Positions 51,810-61,781 of a stretch of DNA of 64,000 nt are shown here, in pieces. Made by a program: the position numbers and the translations under genes. This DNA is from Deltaproteobacteria bacterium (GTDB lineage Bacteria > Myxococcota > Kuafuiibacteriia > Kuafuiibacteriales > Kuafuiibacteriaceae). The stretch is taken from contig JADJBV010000001.1 of assembly GCA_016703535.1 (NCBI GenBank), positions 2,294,001 through 2,358,000 of the forward strand. Direction: 5' to 3'. Numbering within the stretch: position 1 is the first letter of the stretch; each line of letters opens with the position of its first letter. The notes beneath the pieces are model-generated. The model saw nothing but the letters and a program-made list of their open reading frames with translations. It was not told the DNA's origin and ran no database searches.

Positions 51810-52570
51810 GGAACACCTGGTTGCTCCTTGGTGGCCTCGGCTGGTGGGCCTGTCAGGACCCGCGGCCGGCGGCGACCCCACCCCCACCCCCGCCGGTCGC
51901 CGCCTTTACGCAGGTCCGGGGCGGTGAGGCGCCGATCTGGGAAGCCGGGAAACGGCGCCTGTACCTGAGCGCCGCACCTCGGGCCCCGGAGGCGATGTTG
52001 CCGGGCTTGGCGGTGGGGGGTCCCAGGGGGCCGGCGGTGGCCTACCTGGGCGGGCACGTGGCGCCGCTGCTCGGCCTACCCGATACCCGTATGGCCTATA
52101 CGCTGGCGGCCAGCGGCGACCCATTGGTGGTGCGTTATTCGAGGCCCGATGGGAGCCCGGCGTTGACCGTCACCCCCTTGCCGGATCTCGACGGCCGCGC
52201 TCGCCTGTTGGTGGTGGGCCCGGCGGTGGTCTGGTTGCCGGCCGGCCGCACCTCGATCACCGCGGAACACCGGGGCCAACCGAGCTTCGCCACGCCGGTC
52301 ACCGCCGGCGATGATCCCTCGGTGAAGGTGATCTTGGCCGATCGGATCGACACCGAAACCGGCGCTTATGGGCGGGTGACGGTCGAGACCTCCTGCGTGC
52401 GGCCGCGTTTGCTCCAACCGGTGCCCCGAGGCTCGACCAGCGTCTTTGGTTTGGTGTTGGGGCCGGCCCAAACGCCCGACCCGTTTTATGCGCCCGCCGG
52501 CGGTGAACATCCGGAGTTGGCCCGTTGTGGCCCGGGCACCACCAGCACGGTCAGCTTCACCTGGCCTTGA
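51806..52570 (+). CDS. Hypothetical lipoprotein (254 aa)
   Basis: Predicted lipoprotein with lipobox WWAC (Cys 16), a tight fit for export but with two Trp before the Cys. After a Pro-rich spacer, the mature protein is Pro/Gly-rich and beta-like (LLVVGPAVVWLPAGRTSITAEHRG). It has two Cys near the C-terminal part. No family recognised. Coupled to the previous gene by a four-base overlap. Confidence 0.5.
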   Translation: MRNTWLLLGGLGWWACQDPRPAATPPPPPPVAAFTQVRGGEAPIWEAGKRRLYLSAAPRAPEAMLPGLAVGGPRGPAVAYLGGHVAPLLGLPDTRMAYTLAASGDPLVVRYSRPDGSPALTVTPLPDLDGRARLLVVGPAVVWLPAGRTSITAEHRGQPSFATPVTAGDDPSVKVILADRIDTETGAYGRVTVETSCVRPRLLQPVPRGSTSVFGLVLGPAQTPDPFYAPAGGEHPELARCGPGTTSTVSFTWP

Positions 52571-52604
52571 CCACCTTCGCCCGGGCCCGGAAGACTCCCG
52601 CCCC

Positions 52605-53792
<1,188 letters not shown>

Positions 53793-53864
53793 GCCGCGCC
53801 GCTTTGGTGCGCCGCGGGCGATCCCGAGTTCAGGCCGGGGCGGCCCCGCCGAGAGTGGTCAAAG

Positions 53865-55322
53865 ATGACCTCTCGTCGTTGGCTCGTCGCCGCCGTCCTC
53901 TGTTCCGCTTGTGGCAGCGGTGAAGAACCCGCGCCGGCCGCACCTGGCCAGGGGCCGGGCCCAGGGCCGAACGCTGAGCCGGGCGGGGGCTTCGTGCTCA
54001 AGGGTCAGATCCCCAACATCGGGACCAGCGGTCGTGGGCTCTCGACCGCCCAAGTGAGTCAAAGTGATCGCCGGGTCACCGACGTGTTGGCCTTCAATCC
54101 CTCGAGCTTGAGCCCGGCCCGGCGCAGCGCCCGCATCAACGCCGACGGCACCTTCCAGCTCAGCTTGGAGGTCGGGCGGCCCTGGTTGGTGGAGTTGATC
54201 GATCGCAACCAGGTGGGCCCGGCCATGGTGGTTTCGGTCTTCCGAGCCGAAACCTTGGACGCCCTGGTGCCGACCTCCAGCGGCACCTTGGACCTGGGGA
54301 TGGTCTCGACCAGCACCACGGTGGCGACCAGCGGCGTGGCCTACGGCGAGGTGTTGGCCGCCCTCGGCCTGGCGGAGGCGGATGCCCTCAACCTCGGTGC
54401 GGTCGACGATCTTTGCCTGCGCTACGTGAACCCCGACATCGACGGAGACGGGGTGGTCGACTTCGAGCAACCCGACGTCGACTTCCGTTTGGATCTGCAC
54501 GTGGGCCTCGAAACCCGGATCGCCGGCCGGCCCAGCCACGTCGGAGATCTGGTCGGCCACTTCTTCGACGAGGCGGTCACCACCATCCAACACCAGCAGA
54601 CCGGCATCTACACCTCGTTCCGCAGCACCTTCACCACCGCCGATCTCGGCACCGCCGGGCGGGTGGTCTTCGACGAGCCGGTGAACCTGGTGACCACCGG
54701 GCCGAGCGGCCACCACACCCAGGTTGTACCGGGGAACACCCCCATCACCGGGGCCGACCTAATCTTGAGCAATTACGGAGAGATGCGGACCTTGGGGATC
54801 GGAGCCCAGGCCGGCCCGGACCTGCCCCAGGGTCGCTACCGCTTCGGGGTCGGCGCCGACGAGTTGACCTTCACCGAGGTCCACACCCGCAGCGGCGCCG
54901 CGCTGATGGCGGCCGAAGGTTTTGTGTTGCCCTTCTTGCGCTTCGATCCGGTCGATCCCAACTGCAACCTAGCTTGCACCATCGCCAGCGTCTCCTACCG
55001 CTGGATGCGGCACGACCAAGCCGGGTGGTCCGAGGCGACCGCGGCCGACCGGGCGCTTTTTGTGGATCCCCAAGGTGGCTTCGTCAGCATCGTCTACGCC
55101 CAAGATCAAAGCCCGAAGCGAGTGGGCGTGACGGTGCCGGTCGATGCCGTGGGCGGGACCATCCCTTGGACCACCGCCAACATCCACCTGGAGAACCTGA
55201 GCGAAGCCGAGTTTTGGGGGATGCGCAGCGACCAGGTCTGTCACCTGGGGCTGTCGGTCGATGACCTCTTGGGGATGCGGTACTTCCTGGGCATCCAGAA
55301 CGCGCCCGGGACCTGCAACTAA
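53865..55322 (+). CDS. Hypothetical lipoprotein (485 aa)
   Basis: Predicted lipoprotein, lipobox LCSAC (Cys 16), then a Pro/Gly-rich linker. The chain has beta-rich domains and one clear calcium-loop-like motif DIDGDGVVDFEQPD (near residue 190). Two Cys pairs near the end (DPNCNLACTIAS, DQVCHLGLS). No family recognised, though the layout matches surface lipoproteins of myxobacteria. It converges with the two paralogous lipoprotein genes; a weak GC hairpin (about 55325-55339) separates them. Confidence 0.55.
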   Translation: MTSRRWLVAAVLCSACGSGEEPAPAAPGQGPGPGPNAEPGGGFVLKGQIPNIGTSGRGLSTAQVSQSDRRVTDVLAFNPSSLSPARRSARINADGTFQLSLEVGRPWLVELIDRNQVGPAMVVSVFRAETLDALVPTSSGTLDLGMVSTSTTVATSGVAYGEVLAALGLAEADALNLGAVDDLCLRYVNPDIDGDGVVDFEQPDVDFRLDLHVGLETRIAGRPSHVGDLVGHFFDEAVTTIQHQQTGIYTSFRSTFTTADLGTAGRVVFDEPVNLVTTGPSGHHTQVVPGNTPITGADLILSNYGEMRTLGIGAQAGPDLPQGRYRFGVGADELTFTEVHTRSGAALMAAEGFVLPFLRFDPVDPNCNLACTIASVSYRWMRHDQAGWSEATAADRALFVDPQGGFVSIVYAQDQSPKRVGVTVPVDAVGGTIPWTTANIHLENLSEAEFWGMRSDQVCHLGLSVDDLLGMRYFLGIQNAPGTCN

Positions 55323-55351
55323 GCGCCCCCGAACGGGGCCCTAAGCTTGAG

Positions 55352-56404
55352 TTATTCGAACCACTCTTCGTCCAGGCCCGCCTCTTGTTCCCGGGTCCAG
55401 GTGACCACCACGGTGCCGCTCGAGTCGGTGGCGGTGCACATCCCGCCATTTTCATCGGCGCGGCAGTCGATGCTGCCGTCCGAACCCCGGCAACGCCAGG
55501 TGACGGTGCCGTTGCCCTGCCCGTCCCCTTCGGCCACCACCTCCCAGACGTACGAGTATTCGTCGCCGTCCGGGGTGTTGACGTAGACCAGGTACTGCAG
55601 CGCAGCGGTGCCGCTGCCGTCCTGGTTGCCGGTGACCTTGAGCCGGACGCCCCCGCCCAAGGTGGCCTCTCGGCGAACGCCCTCGTCGGTCCAGCTGCCG
55701 TCCACCTGCCAGGCGGTGGTGAAGGAGATCTGGCCCATCAGATCGTCGCCTTCGATCAACGCCTCGGCGATCATCTCGCCGCTGATGCAGGCTTGGTCGC
55801 CGGTGGTCTCGCAGAGGTTGTCCAGGTCGTAGGTCACCGCAAAGCGGAAGCGGTTTTCGCTGAACTCGTACTCCAGCTCGATGTCGGCCGAGCCGGTCAG
55901 CTCGCCGTTGCTGCAGCCCGAGAAGTCTTGGGTGTAAGAGGCGCTGCCCGAGATGGTGTCGCTGAAGGGGTTGAGGGCAGTGCCCAGGGCGTCACCGACG
56001 AACCCGGAGACCATCTCTTCGTAGGCGGCCCGGGCTTCTGGCGAGTTGTCGCAGGCCGAGGGCCCGAGGTTCTGGGACTTCTGCTCCGGGATCTGGCGGG
56101 TGACCAACATGTCCCGCAGCGCTTCGGCCCGGGGGCCCCAGGTGCGCCCGATGTTGGCTTGATCGAAGGCCCGTCGAGGCCGGGCGGCGGTCAAGCTTTG
56201 GCCCGGGACACCGCCGGCGCCGAGGGACATGACGCCGGAGGATCCGTCCCGCTTGCTGGTCGCTGCGATGACCCCGTTTTGGTCTTTGGTGGAGCCGCTG
56301 GGGCTCTCGAAGTCGGCCTTGACCTGCTCGATGTCAGGGCCGCCGCAGGCCACCAAGCTGGCGGCCCACAAACAGGAGGAGGCGAGGAGGGATCGCTTGA
56401 TCAT
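55352..56404 (-). CDS. Lipoprotein, paralog A of a tandem pair
   Basis: A 350-residue predicted lipoprotein with lipobox LVAC (Cys 20). It shares with the next gene upstream a distinctive start (ACGGPDIEQVKADFESPSG, then NGVIAA and LGAGGVPG), a similar arrangement of Cys-bearing beta segments (DFSGCSNGELTGSADIELEYE) and an acidic Trp-Phe end (EEWFE). No known family is recognised. The pair probably arose by tandem duplication. An intrinsic terminator (56431-56472) lies between them, so this copy has its own promoter. Confidence 0.62.
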   Translation of the reverse strand: MIKRSLLASSCLWAASLVACGGPDIEQVKADFESPSGSTKDQNGVIAATSKRDGSSGVMSLGAGGVPGQSLTAARPRRAFDQANIGRTWGPRAEALRDMLVTRQIPEQKSQNLGPSACDNSPEARAAYEEMVSGFVGDALGTALNPFSDTISGSASYTQDFSGCSNGELTGSADIELEYEFSENRFRFAVTYDLDNLCETTGDQACISGEMIAEALIEGDDLMGQISFTTAWQVDGSWTDEGVRREATLGGGVRLKVTGNQDGSGTAALQYLVYVNTPDGDEYSYVWEVVAEGDGQGNGTVTWRCRGSDGSIDCRADENGGMCTATDSSGTVVVTWTREQEAGLDEEWFE

Positions 56405-56430
56405 CGCGGTCGAGCTTAACGCGCGCCTGA

Positions 56431-56472
56431 CAAAAACACGAAAGGGGCGGCGATCACTTGATCACCGCCCCT
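56431..56472 (-). terminator. Intrinsic terminator of paralog B
   Basis: On the minus strand AGGGGCGGTGATCA pairs with TGATCGCCGCCCCT (14 bp with one G-U, two-base loop), then TTTCGTGTTTTTG. The G-U pair would be a C-A mismatch on the plus strand. It ends the gene starting at 57496. Confidence 0.75.
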
Positions 56473-56512
56473 CCGCGGAGCCGATGGTTCCCGTCACCAG
56501 GACGGGATCCGC

Positions 56513-57496
56513 TCAGCCTTCGGCGAACCACTCCTCGTCTTCGAGGGCCGCCGACTCTTCGGCGGTCCACTCGAGGCTGCCGGCGTCGCCGGAGCAGCTG
56601 CCAGCGCCGTCGGCGGTCCAGGTGCAGTCCAGGGAACCGTCGCTGCCGCGGATCTTGAGGGAGCCGCTGCCGTCGAAGCCTTGGGTGGCCTCGAGGACGT
56701 AGGACCACTCCTCACCGTCGGCGGTGGTCACGTACACCAGGATCTGGATGGTCGAGGCCTGGTCGTCGAAGCCCATCTTGATGCCACCCTTGGACTTGAT
56801 CTCCTTGCCCCCGCTGGTGGCGGTCAGGTCCCAAGCCACGATGGTCTCAAAGGTGCCGGTGTTGCCGAAGCCACCATCGGCGCTCATCTCCATGGCCATC
56901 GCGCCGGTGGTGCACTCATCGCCCGCGCAGAGGTTATCCACCGAAACTTCGATGCTCATGAAGAACGAGGTCTGGGTGATCTCGTACTCGATCGAGTAGT
57001 CGGCGGTGCCGGTCAGGCCGGAGCCCGCGCAGCTCGAGTAGTCGATGGAGAAGGAGCCGCTGCCGCTGACCTCGCCGTCGGCCGCGTCGGCGGTGATGTC
57101 CTCACCGAAGATCGCCGAGGCCTCGCTGGCGCCGCAGTCATCGCCGTCTTGGGCGATGTTGAGGGCGAAGGGACGCATCTGGTCACGCTGCACCAAAGCC
57201 CGGAGGCGTTCGGCCTGAGGGATCATCAACCGGCTGACGCTGGCCCGAGCGAAGCCGCCCTTGCCGGTGGCCGTCAGTCCCACGCCCGGGACGCCGCCAG
57301 CGCCCAGCTGCATGGCGCTGCCCGAGGCGTCTTGCTTGCCCTGGGCGGCGATGACGCCGTTTTTGTCGCTGGTCTTGCCGCTGGGGTTCGCGAAATCGGC
57401 CTTGGCCTTGTCGATGTCCGGGCCGCCGCCGCAAGCCGCGAGGCCGAAAGAAATGAACGCGGCCCCAAGGATGCCGCTTGCCCTACGAAACTCCAT
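56513..57496 (-). CDS. Lipoprotein, paralog B of a tandem pair
   Basis: A 327-residue predicted lipoprotein with lipobox LAAC (Cys 22), paralogous to the gene at 55352-56404. Matching parts are ACGGGPDIDKAKADFANPSG, NGVIAAQGK, LGAGGVPGVGLTA, the DYSSCAGSGLTGTADYSIEYE segment and EEWFAEG at the end. The middle differs. It has a 205-bp upstream region and a strong terminator, so it is monocistronic. Function unknown; similar duplicated lipoproteins are often cell-surface exchange or recognition factors, but nothing here shows that directly. Confidence 0.62.
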   Translation of the reverse strand: MEFRRASGILGAAFISFGLAACGGGPDIDKAKADFANPSGKTSDKNGVIAAQGKQDASGSAMQLGAGGVPGVGLTATGKGGFARASVSRLMIPQAERLRALVQRDQMRPFALNIAQDGDDCGASEASAIFGEDITADAADGEVSGSGSFSIDYSSCAGSGLTGTADYSIEYEITQTSFFMSIEVSVDNLCAGDECTTGAMAMEMSADGGFGNTGTFETIVAWDLTATSGGKEIKSKGGIKMGFDDQASTIQILVYVTTADGEEWSYVLEATQGFDGSGSLKIRGSDGSLDCTWTADGAGSCSGDAGSLEWTAEESAALEDEEWFAEG

Positions 57497-57701
57497 AAAT
57501 CGTTCTCCTCCGCTTTTGGCTCATCTAGACGCGCACGCTCCACTTTCGGAAGCGGTCCCGCCCTCGAGTTGCTCCATCGTTTAGCGCAACTTGGCCCCCG
57601 TTGCCCAGGGGGTGATAGCGCCCACGTAGGTGTATGTCGGCTTTTTCTGTTAAGGCGCAAGATTCTGCGCATGAGGCGCAAATTACCGGGGATTGAGGCG
57701 C

Positions 57702-59594
57702 TCAGGCCTCGGCGTCGGCGGTGACCCGGAAGACCTCTTCGTAGGTCGTTTGGCCTTGGGCGAGCTTGCGGATGGCCGCCTGGCGCAGCGGGATCATCCC
57801 GTCCAGGGTGGCGATCTTGGAGATCTCTTTGGCGTCTTTCCCCTCGGCGATCATCTTCTTGATCTTGGGGCTGACGTCGAGGATCTCGAAGATGCCGGTG
57901 CGGCCGTAGAGGCCGGTGTTCCGGCAGCGCACACAACCTTCACCGACCTTGACGGGGAGTTGGCGCCGTTCGCCGGGCTCCATCGGGATGCCAAGCGCGA
58001 CGATCTGCTCTTCGGTCAACAAGATGGTGTTGGCGCACTCGGAGCAGACCCGCCGCACCAGCCGTTGGGCCACGATCCCGGTCAACACCGAGGCCAACAA
58101 GAAGGGCTCGACGCCGAGATCGATCAAACGAGAGACCGAACTGGCGGTGTCGTTGGTGTGCAAGGTCGAAAACACCAGGTGGCCGGTCAAGGCCGCTTGG
58201 ACGGTCATCAAGGCGGTCTCTTTGTCTCGAATTTCGCCGACCATCACGATGTCCGGGTCTTGGCGCAAGATGGTCCGGAGGGCCCGGGCGAAGGTGACCT
58301 CAATTTTGGGCTGCACCGCCACTTGGTTCAGCGGCTCGTAGACCATCTCGATCGGATCTTCGACGGTCACGATGTTCACGCCCGGCTTGGCCAGGTACTT
58401 GAGCGTCGAATACAAAGTGGTGGTTTTGCCGCTGCCGGTGGGGCCGGTGACCAAAACCAGGCCGTGGGGGCGGGCGATCCAGGTCTCGTAGGTCTCCCGC
58501 TCCTTGGGCGTAAAGCCGAGATCGGTCATGTCCGCCAACAAGACCTGGGGATCGAAGATCCGGATGACGACCTTTTCGCCGAAGGCCACCGGCAACGACG
58601 AAACACGGAGTTCGATCTCTCGTTCGCCCCGTTGGGTCTTGATTCGGCCGTCTTGGGGCCGGCGTTTTTCGGCGATGTCCATCCGGGCCAGGATCTTGAT
58701 GCGGGCCACGAAGGGCGGGTGCACGCCGGCCGGGATCTCGCCGATGTCGTGGAGGATGCCGTCGATGCGGAGGCGCAACTTGCTGACGTCGCGTTTGGGC
58801 TCGATGTGGATGTCGCTGGCCCGGTTGTCGAAGGCGGCGTTGAGCAGGTACTCGACCGCGGCGACGATCTTTTGATCGCCGGGATCGATCTCCTCGGAGC
58901 TGCGGACCCGGACCAGCTGCTCCAGGTTCTGCAGGTTGACGCTCGAGTCTTGGACCGCACCCCGGATCGCCTGGTTGAAGCCGTAGACGTTGGCGATGAT
59001 CTCGACGATGTCCTTCTTGGCGGTGACCACCGTCTCCAAGGTCCGACCGGTGGCCCGGGCCAACTCTTCGAGGGCGTTGGTGTCGAAGGGGTCGGCGATC
59101 GCCACCACCAAGATCGTGCCCTTCTGCTCCAGCGGCAGGATCAGGTGGCGGCGGGCGAAGCCTTTGGGCAGGGACTTGGTGATCAGGCCCGTGTCGAGCT
59201 CGAGCTTGTCGATCTTCTTGTAGGGGCGACCGGCGGCTTGGGCCAAAAGTTGAGCCAAGATGTCTTCGTCGATCCAACGGCCCGGCGCCTCGGGGTGCGG
59301 GATCTGGGCGGTGTCGACCAGCTCGGTGGCGGACACCGGGTAGTCCTTCTTGATCTTGGGGCCCTGGGCGCCGAACTTGTTGCGCAGGAACTTGATCCGC
59401 AGCTGCTCTTCCCGAGCCACCAAGTCTCGGCGTTGGGTGTCGTCGATGGCGGCGGCCTCGACCAACATGTCGAGGAGGTACGCGAACTGGATCTTGCCGA
59501 TCGGGCGTGGCCGTTGCCCTGGGGGGAGCGGCGCGGTGGTCCGTACACCCCGTTGGGGGTTGCGCGGCTCGTCAGGCGGGTTCCGGTCGACCAT
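57702..59594 (-). CDS. GspE/PilB-family secretion or pilus assembly ATPase
   Basis: Hexameric ATPase of type II secretion or type IV pilus assembly, about 630 residues from ATG 59594. The N-terminal region has the MshEN/GSPII_E_N part (IDEDILAQLLAQAAGRPYKKID). The ATPase core has Walker A GPTGSGKTTTLY near 385, the Asp box VTVEDPIEM, Walker B MVGEIRDKETA and the His box STLHTNDTASS. The zinc module has CSEC near 518 and CVRC near 555. GspE and PilB cannot be told apart without pseudopilin or pilC neighbours, none of which are in the window. Its upstream region is the tandem repeat block. Confidence 0.9.
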   Translation of the reverse strand: MVDRNPPDEPRNPQRGVRTTAPLPPGQRPRPIGKIQFAYLLDMLVEAAAIDDTQRRDLVAREEQLRIKFLRNKFGAQGPKIKKDYPVSATELVDTAQIPHPEAPGRWIDEDILAQLLAQAAGRPYKKIDKLELDTGLITKSLPKGFARRHLILPLEQKGTILVVAIADPFDTNALEELARATGRTLETVVTAKKDIVEIIANVYGFNQAIRGAVQDSSVNLQNLEQLVRVRSSEEIDPGDQKIVAAVEYLLNAAFDNRASDIHIEPKRDVSKLRLRIDGILHDIGEIPAGVHPPFVARIKILARMDIAEKRRPQDGRIKTQRGEREIELRVSSLPVAFGEKVVIRIFDPQVLLADMTDLGFTPKERETYETWIARPHGLVLVTGPTGSGKTTTLYSTLKYLAKPGVNIVTVEDPIEMVYEPLNQVAVQPKIEVTFARALRTILRQDPDIVMVGEIRDKETALMTVQAALTGHLVFSTLHTNDTASSVSRLIDLGVEPFLLASVLTGIVAQRLVRRVCSECANTILLTEEQIVALGIPMEPGERRQLPVKVGEGCVRCRNTGLYGRTGIFEILDVSPKIKKMIAEGKDAKEISKIATLDGMIPLRQAAIRKLAQGQTTYEEVFRVTADAEA

Positions 59595-59640
59595 CGCGGC
59601 GAATCGTAGCCTGGGGGCCCGGTCCGGCAAAGCAAGCCTT

Positions 59641-59877
59641 AGGGGCCCGGTCCGGCGAAGCCGGACGACCCTTCTACGCCCGCGGGGGCGGGCTGCGCGC
59701 CTTCGGCTTGCCGGGTCTTAGGGGCCCGGTCCGGCAAAGCCGGCCCACCCTTCTACGCCCGCGGGGGCGGGCTGCGCGCCTTCGGCTTGCCGGGTCTTAG
59801 GGGCCCGGTCCGGCGAAGCCGGACGACCCTTCTACGCCCGCGGGGGCGGGCTGCGCGCCTAGGGCTTGCCGGGGGGC
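59641..59877. repeat. Three 79-bp direct repeats (array A)
   Basis: Units start at 59641, 59720 and 59799. Each begins AGGGGCCCGGTCCGGC and contains a small stem, GTCCGGC-GAA-GCCGGAC in units 1 and 3; unit 2 has the variant CCGGC-AAA-GCCGG. The third unit differs after its first 61 bases. There are no spacers, so this is not a CRISPR array. Confidence 0.88.
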
Positions 59878-59972
59878 CCGGTCCAAATACCGGTCAGTTT
59901 AGCCTTCGTTTCGAGGTGGATGGTGGTGTCGCTGGATCCAGGACCTCTTGGGACTCTTCCTGGTTTCCTGGC

Positions 59973-60054
59973 TTCCTAAGCGGTTTTGCCGGCGGCGCCC
60001 CGGACACGAGAGCGCAGGCGCGGCATCGAGGGGGGATTGGAGACCGCTTAGGAA
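59973..60054. repeat. Long inverted repeat in unit A
   Basis: TTCCTAAGCGGT at 59973-59984 and ACCGCTTAGGAA at 60043-60054 are perfect inverted copies. Outside them, sequences such as CCTGGTTTCCTGG and CAGGAACCTAGG can pair imperfectly and lengthen the stem. As RNA this would be a long hairpin with a GC-rich top. Confidence 0.75.
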
Positions 60055-60188
60055 TGCAGGAACCTAGGAGCCCGAGGAATTGGGCCCCCGAAAGCGAGCC
60101 TTGAAGCACAGTCCCGAGAGGCGTTCGGCCTCCCCTCGAAAACCGGCTAACTGATCGGTGTTGGGACCGGTCCGGCAAAGCAAGCCTT

Positions 60189-60425
60189 AGGGGCCCGGTC
60201 CGGCGAAGCCGGACGACCCTTCTACGCCCGCGGGAGCGGGCTGCGCGCCTTCGGCTTGCCGGGTCTTAGGGGCCCGGTCCGGCGAAGCCGGACGACCCTT
60301 CTACGCCCGCGGGGGCGGGCTGCGCGCCTTCGGCTTGCCGGGTCTTAGGGGCCCGGTCCGGCAAAGCCGGCCCACCCTTCTACGCCCGCGGGAGCGGGCT
60401 GCGCGCCTAGGGCTTGCCGGGGGGC
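60189..60425. repeat. Three 79-bp direct repeats (array B)
   Basis: Units start at 60189, 60268 and 60347. The order of stem variants is D-D-P here versus D-P-D in array A (D for the GCCGGAC arm, P for GCCGGCCC). The arrays have therefore been shuffled by recombination since they were duplicated. Confidence 0.85.
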
Positions 60426-60520
60426 CCGGTCCAAATACCGGTCAGTTTAGCCTTCGTTTCGAGGTGGATGGTGGTGTCGCTGGAGCCAGGACCTCTTGGG
60501 ACTCTTCCTGGTTTCCTGGC

Positions 60521-60603
60521 TTCCTAAGCGGTTTTGCCGGCGGCGCCCCGGACACGAGAGCGCAGGCGCGGCATCGAGGGGGGGATTGGAGACCGCTTAG
60601 GAA
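60521..60603. repeat. Long inverted repeat in unit B
   Basis: Second copy of the hairpin: TTCCTAAGCGGT at 60521-60532 and ACCGCTTAGGAA at 60592-60603, with one G more in the top than in unit A. Arms are unchanged, as expected if the structure is kept or the copy is recent. Confidence 0.75.
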
Positions 60604-60776
60604 TGCAGGAACCTAGGAGCCCGAGGAATTGGGCCCCCGAAAGCGAGCCTTGAAGCACAGTCCCGAGAGGCGTTCGGCCTCCCCTCGAAAACCGGCTAAC
60701 TGATCGGTGTTGGGACCGGTCCGGCAAAGCAGGTGCCGAGAAGACGGCCCAACCCCAAAGAAGCTCCAGGCTCGGT

Positions 60777-61781
60777 TCAGTTGAGCTCGCAGATGTTGAC
60801 CAGGTCCGCGACCACCTGACCGTTGCCCAGGCTCCGTTCGGCCAGGCGCGGGACACACTCCCGAGGGCCACAACCTTCGGCGGGTCGGTACGGATCACAA
60901 GGCCGAGCACAACGACCGAGACAAACGCCGCTCTTGCACACATCCCCCCGCTCGCAGCCGATCCCTTCTTCCAGCAGGCTGGTCGCCTGCTGGTTGGTGC
61001 ACTGGGCGTAGAGCGCATATCGCTCGCCCCAGGCCGATTGGGCGGGCGCCGTGGGGTGATCGGCGATCTTCTCGACGTCGTAGCGACAGTTGCCGCTGCG
61101 CCCGCCGCGGTTGCAGTCGACGCTCTGGCGACACGCGTTTTGGCGAGGTTCCGGGGCCTCCTCGAGGCTGGTGCTGGTCCGGGTGGGCTCGAGTCGATTG
61201 GGGTAACAGACGCCGATGGTGAAGCGATCGCCGCTTGGGGCGGCCAAAAAACCGTCGGTGATCACCGCCGCGGGACGGCAGCTGTGATCGGCCGGGCAGT
61301 TGGACTCCGACGAACAAGCGACGGAGCAGCGGCGCCACTCGGAGCGTTCACCGCTGATGCCGGCCAGGCCACTCGGCAAAGGCCCGCCCGTCGGCAAGAC
61401 GAAGAGTGGGTAACGATCCGGCGGGGGACCATCGGCGAAGGCCACCTCGTAGGTCAGCTCAGGGCAACGGGGGGCCTCCGGGCCGGGGCGTACGGCCAAG
61501 GTGGCGGTGGTGACCCCAGGTGTACAGCGGACGGCCGCGGTTTCGGCCCGCAAGATCGGCTCACAGATGGTCTCGTCGGGGGTGCAGTTGAGCCGATCGG
61601 GATCTCGGCAATCGAGCCGCAAACGACAGGCGCCGTCGACACAAGTGGAGTCGGCGGGACATTGGCGTTCGCCGTTCGGCAAGAGCGTGTCGTCGGTGCA
61701 GGCCAGGCGTGCGGGCTCGACCGCCGGCAGCTCGGCGGTGCAGGCCGAGGTCAGGAGCAGGAACCACCAGCGGCACCTCAT
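60777..61781 (-). CDS. Cys-rich hypothetical lipoprotein (334 aa)
   Basis: Predicted lipoprotein: signal MRCRWWFLLLTSAC with the Cys at residue 14. About 25 Cys are spread in small motifs (CTDDT, CPADSTC, CRLRLDC, CSVACSSESNCPADHSC, CERGDVCKSGVCLGRCARPC), typical of disulfide-knotted surface proteins in myxobacteria. No family recognised. Its ATG overlaps the stop of the PEGA-like gene (ATGA), making it the third gene of the sppA operon. The repeat block begins behind its stop. Confidence 0.62.
   Translation of the reverse strand: MRCRWWFLLLTSACTAELPAVEPARLACTDDTLLPNGERQCPADSTCVDGACRLRLDCRDPDRLNCTPDETICEPILRAETAAVRCTPGVTTATLAVRPGPEAPRCPELTYEVAFADGPPPDRYPLFVLPTGGPLPSGLAGISGERSEWRRCSVACSSESNCPADHSCRPAAVITDGFLAAPSGDRFTIGVCYPNRLEPTRTSTSLEEAPEPRQNACRQSVDCNRGGRSGNCRYDVEKIADHPTAPAQSAWGERYALYAQCTNQQATSLLEEGIGCERGDVCKSGVCLGRCARPCDPYRPAEGCGPRECVPRLAERSLGNGQVVADLVNICELN

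Larger units (their letters stand above)
59619..60715. repeat. Tandem duplication of a 548/549-bp non-coding unit
   Basis: Unit A 59619-60166 and unit B 60167-60715 are almost identical; I see only a few single-base differences and one extra G in B. A third copy starts at 60716 but stops after about 16 bases. Each unit consists of three 79-bp repeats and a region of about 300 bases with a long hairpin. No frame stays open with normal codon use, so the block is probably non-coding. It fills the gap between the gspE start and the next gene's stop. Confidence 0.9.

Noticed and set aside
52446..52604. Longer start for kbl
   Set aside because: The extension lies inside the preceding lipoprotein gene and reads as its shadow; conserved kbl sequence begins at the ATG at 52605.
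59507..60178. Small open frames through the repeat block on both strands
   Set aside because: The 79-base period shifts frame in each unit, codon use is unlike neighbouring genes, and homologous frames are disrupted by the one-base difference between units A and B.
59641..60425. CRISPR array
   Set aside because: The 79-bp units are contiguous with no spacers, only three per array, and no cas genes are near.
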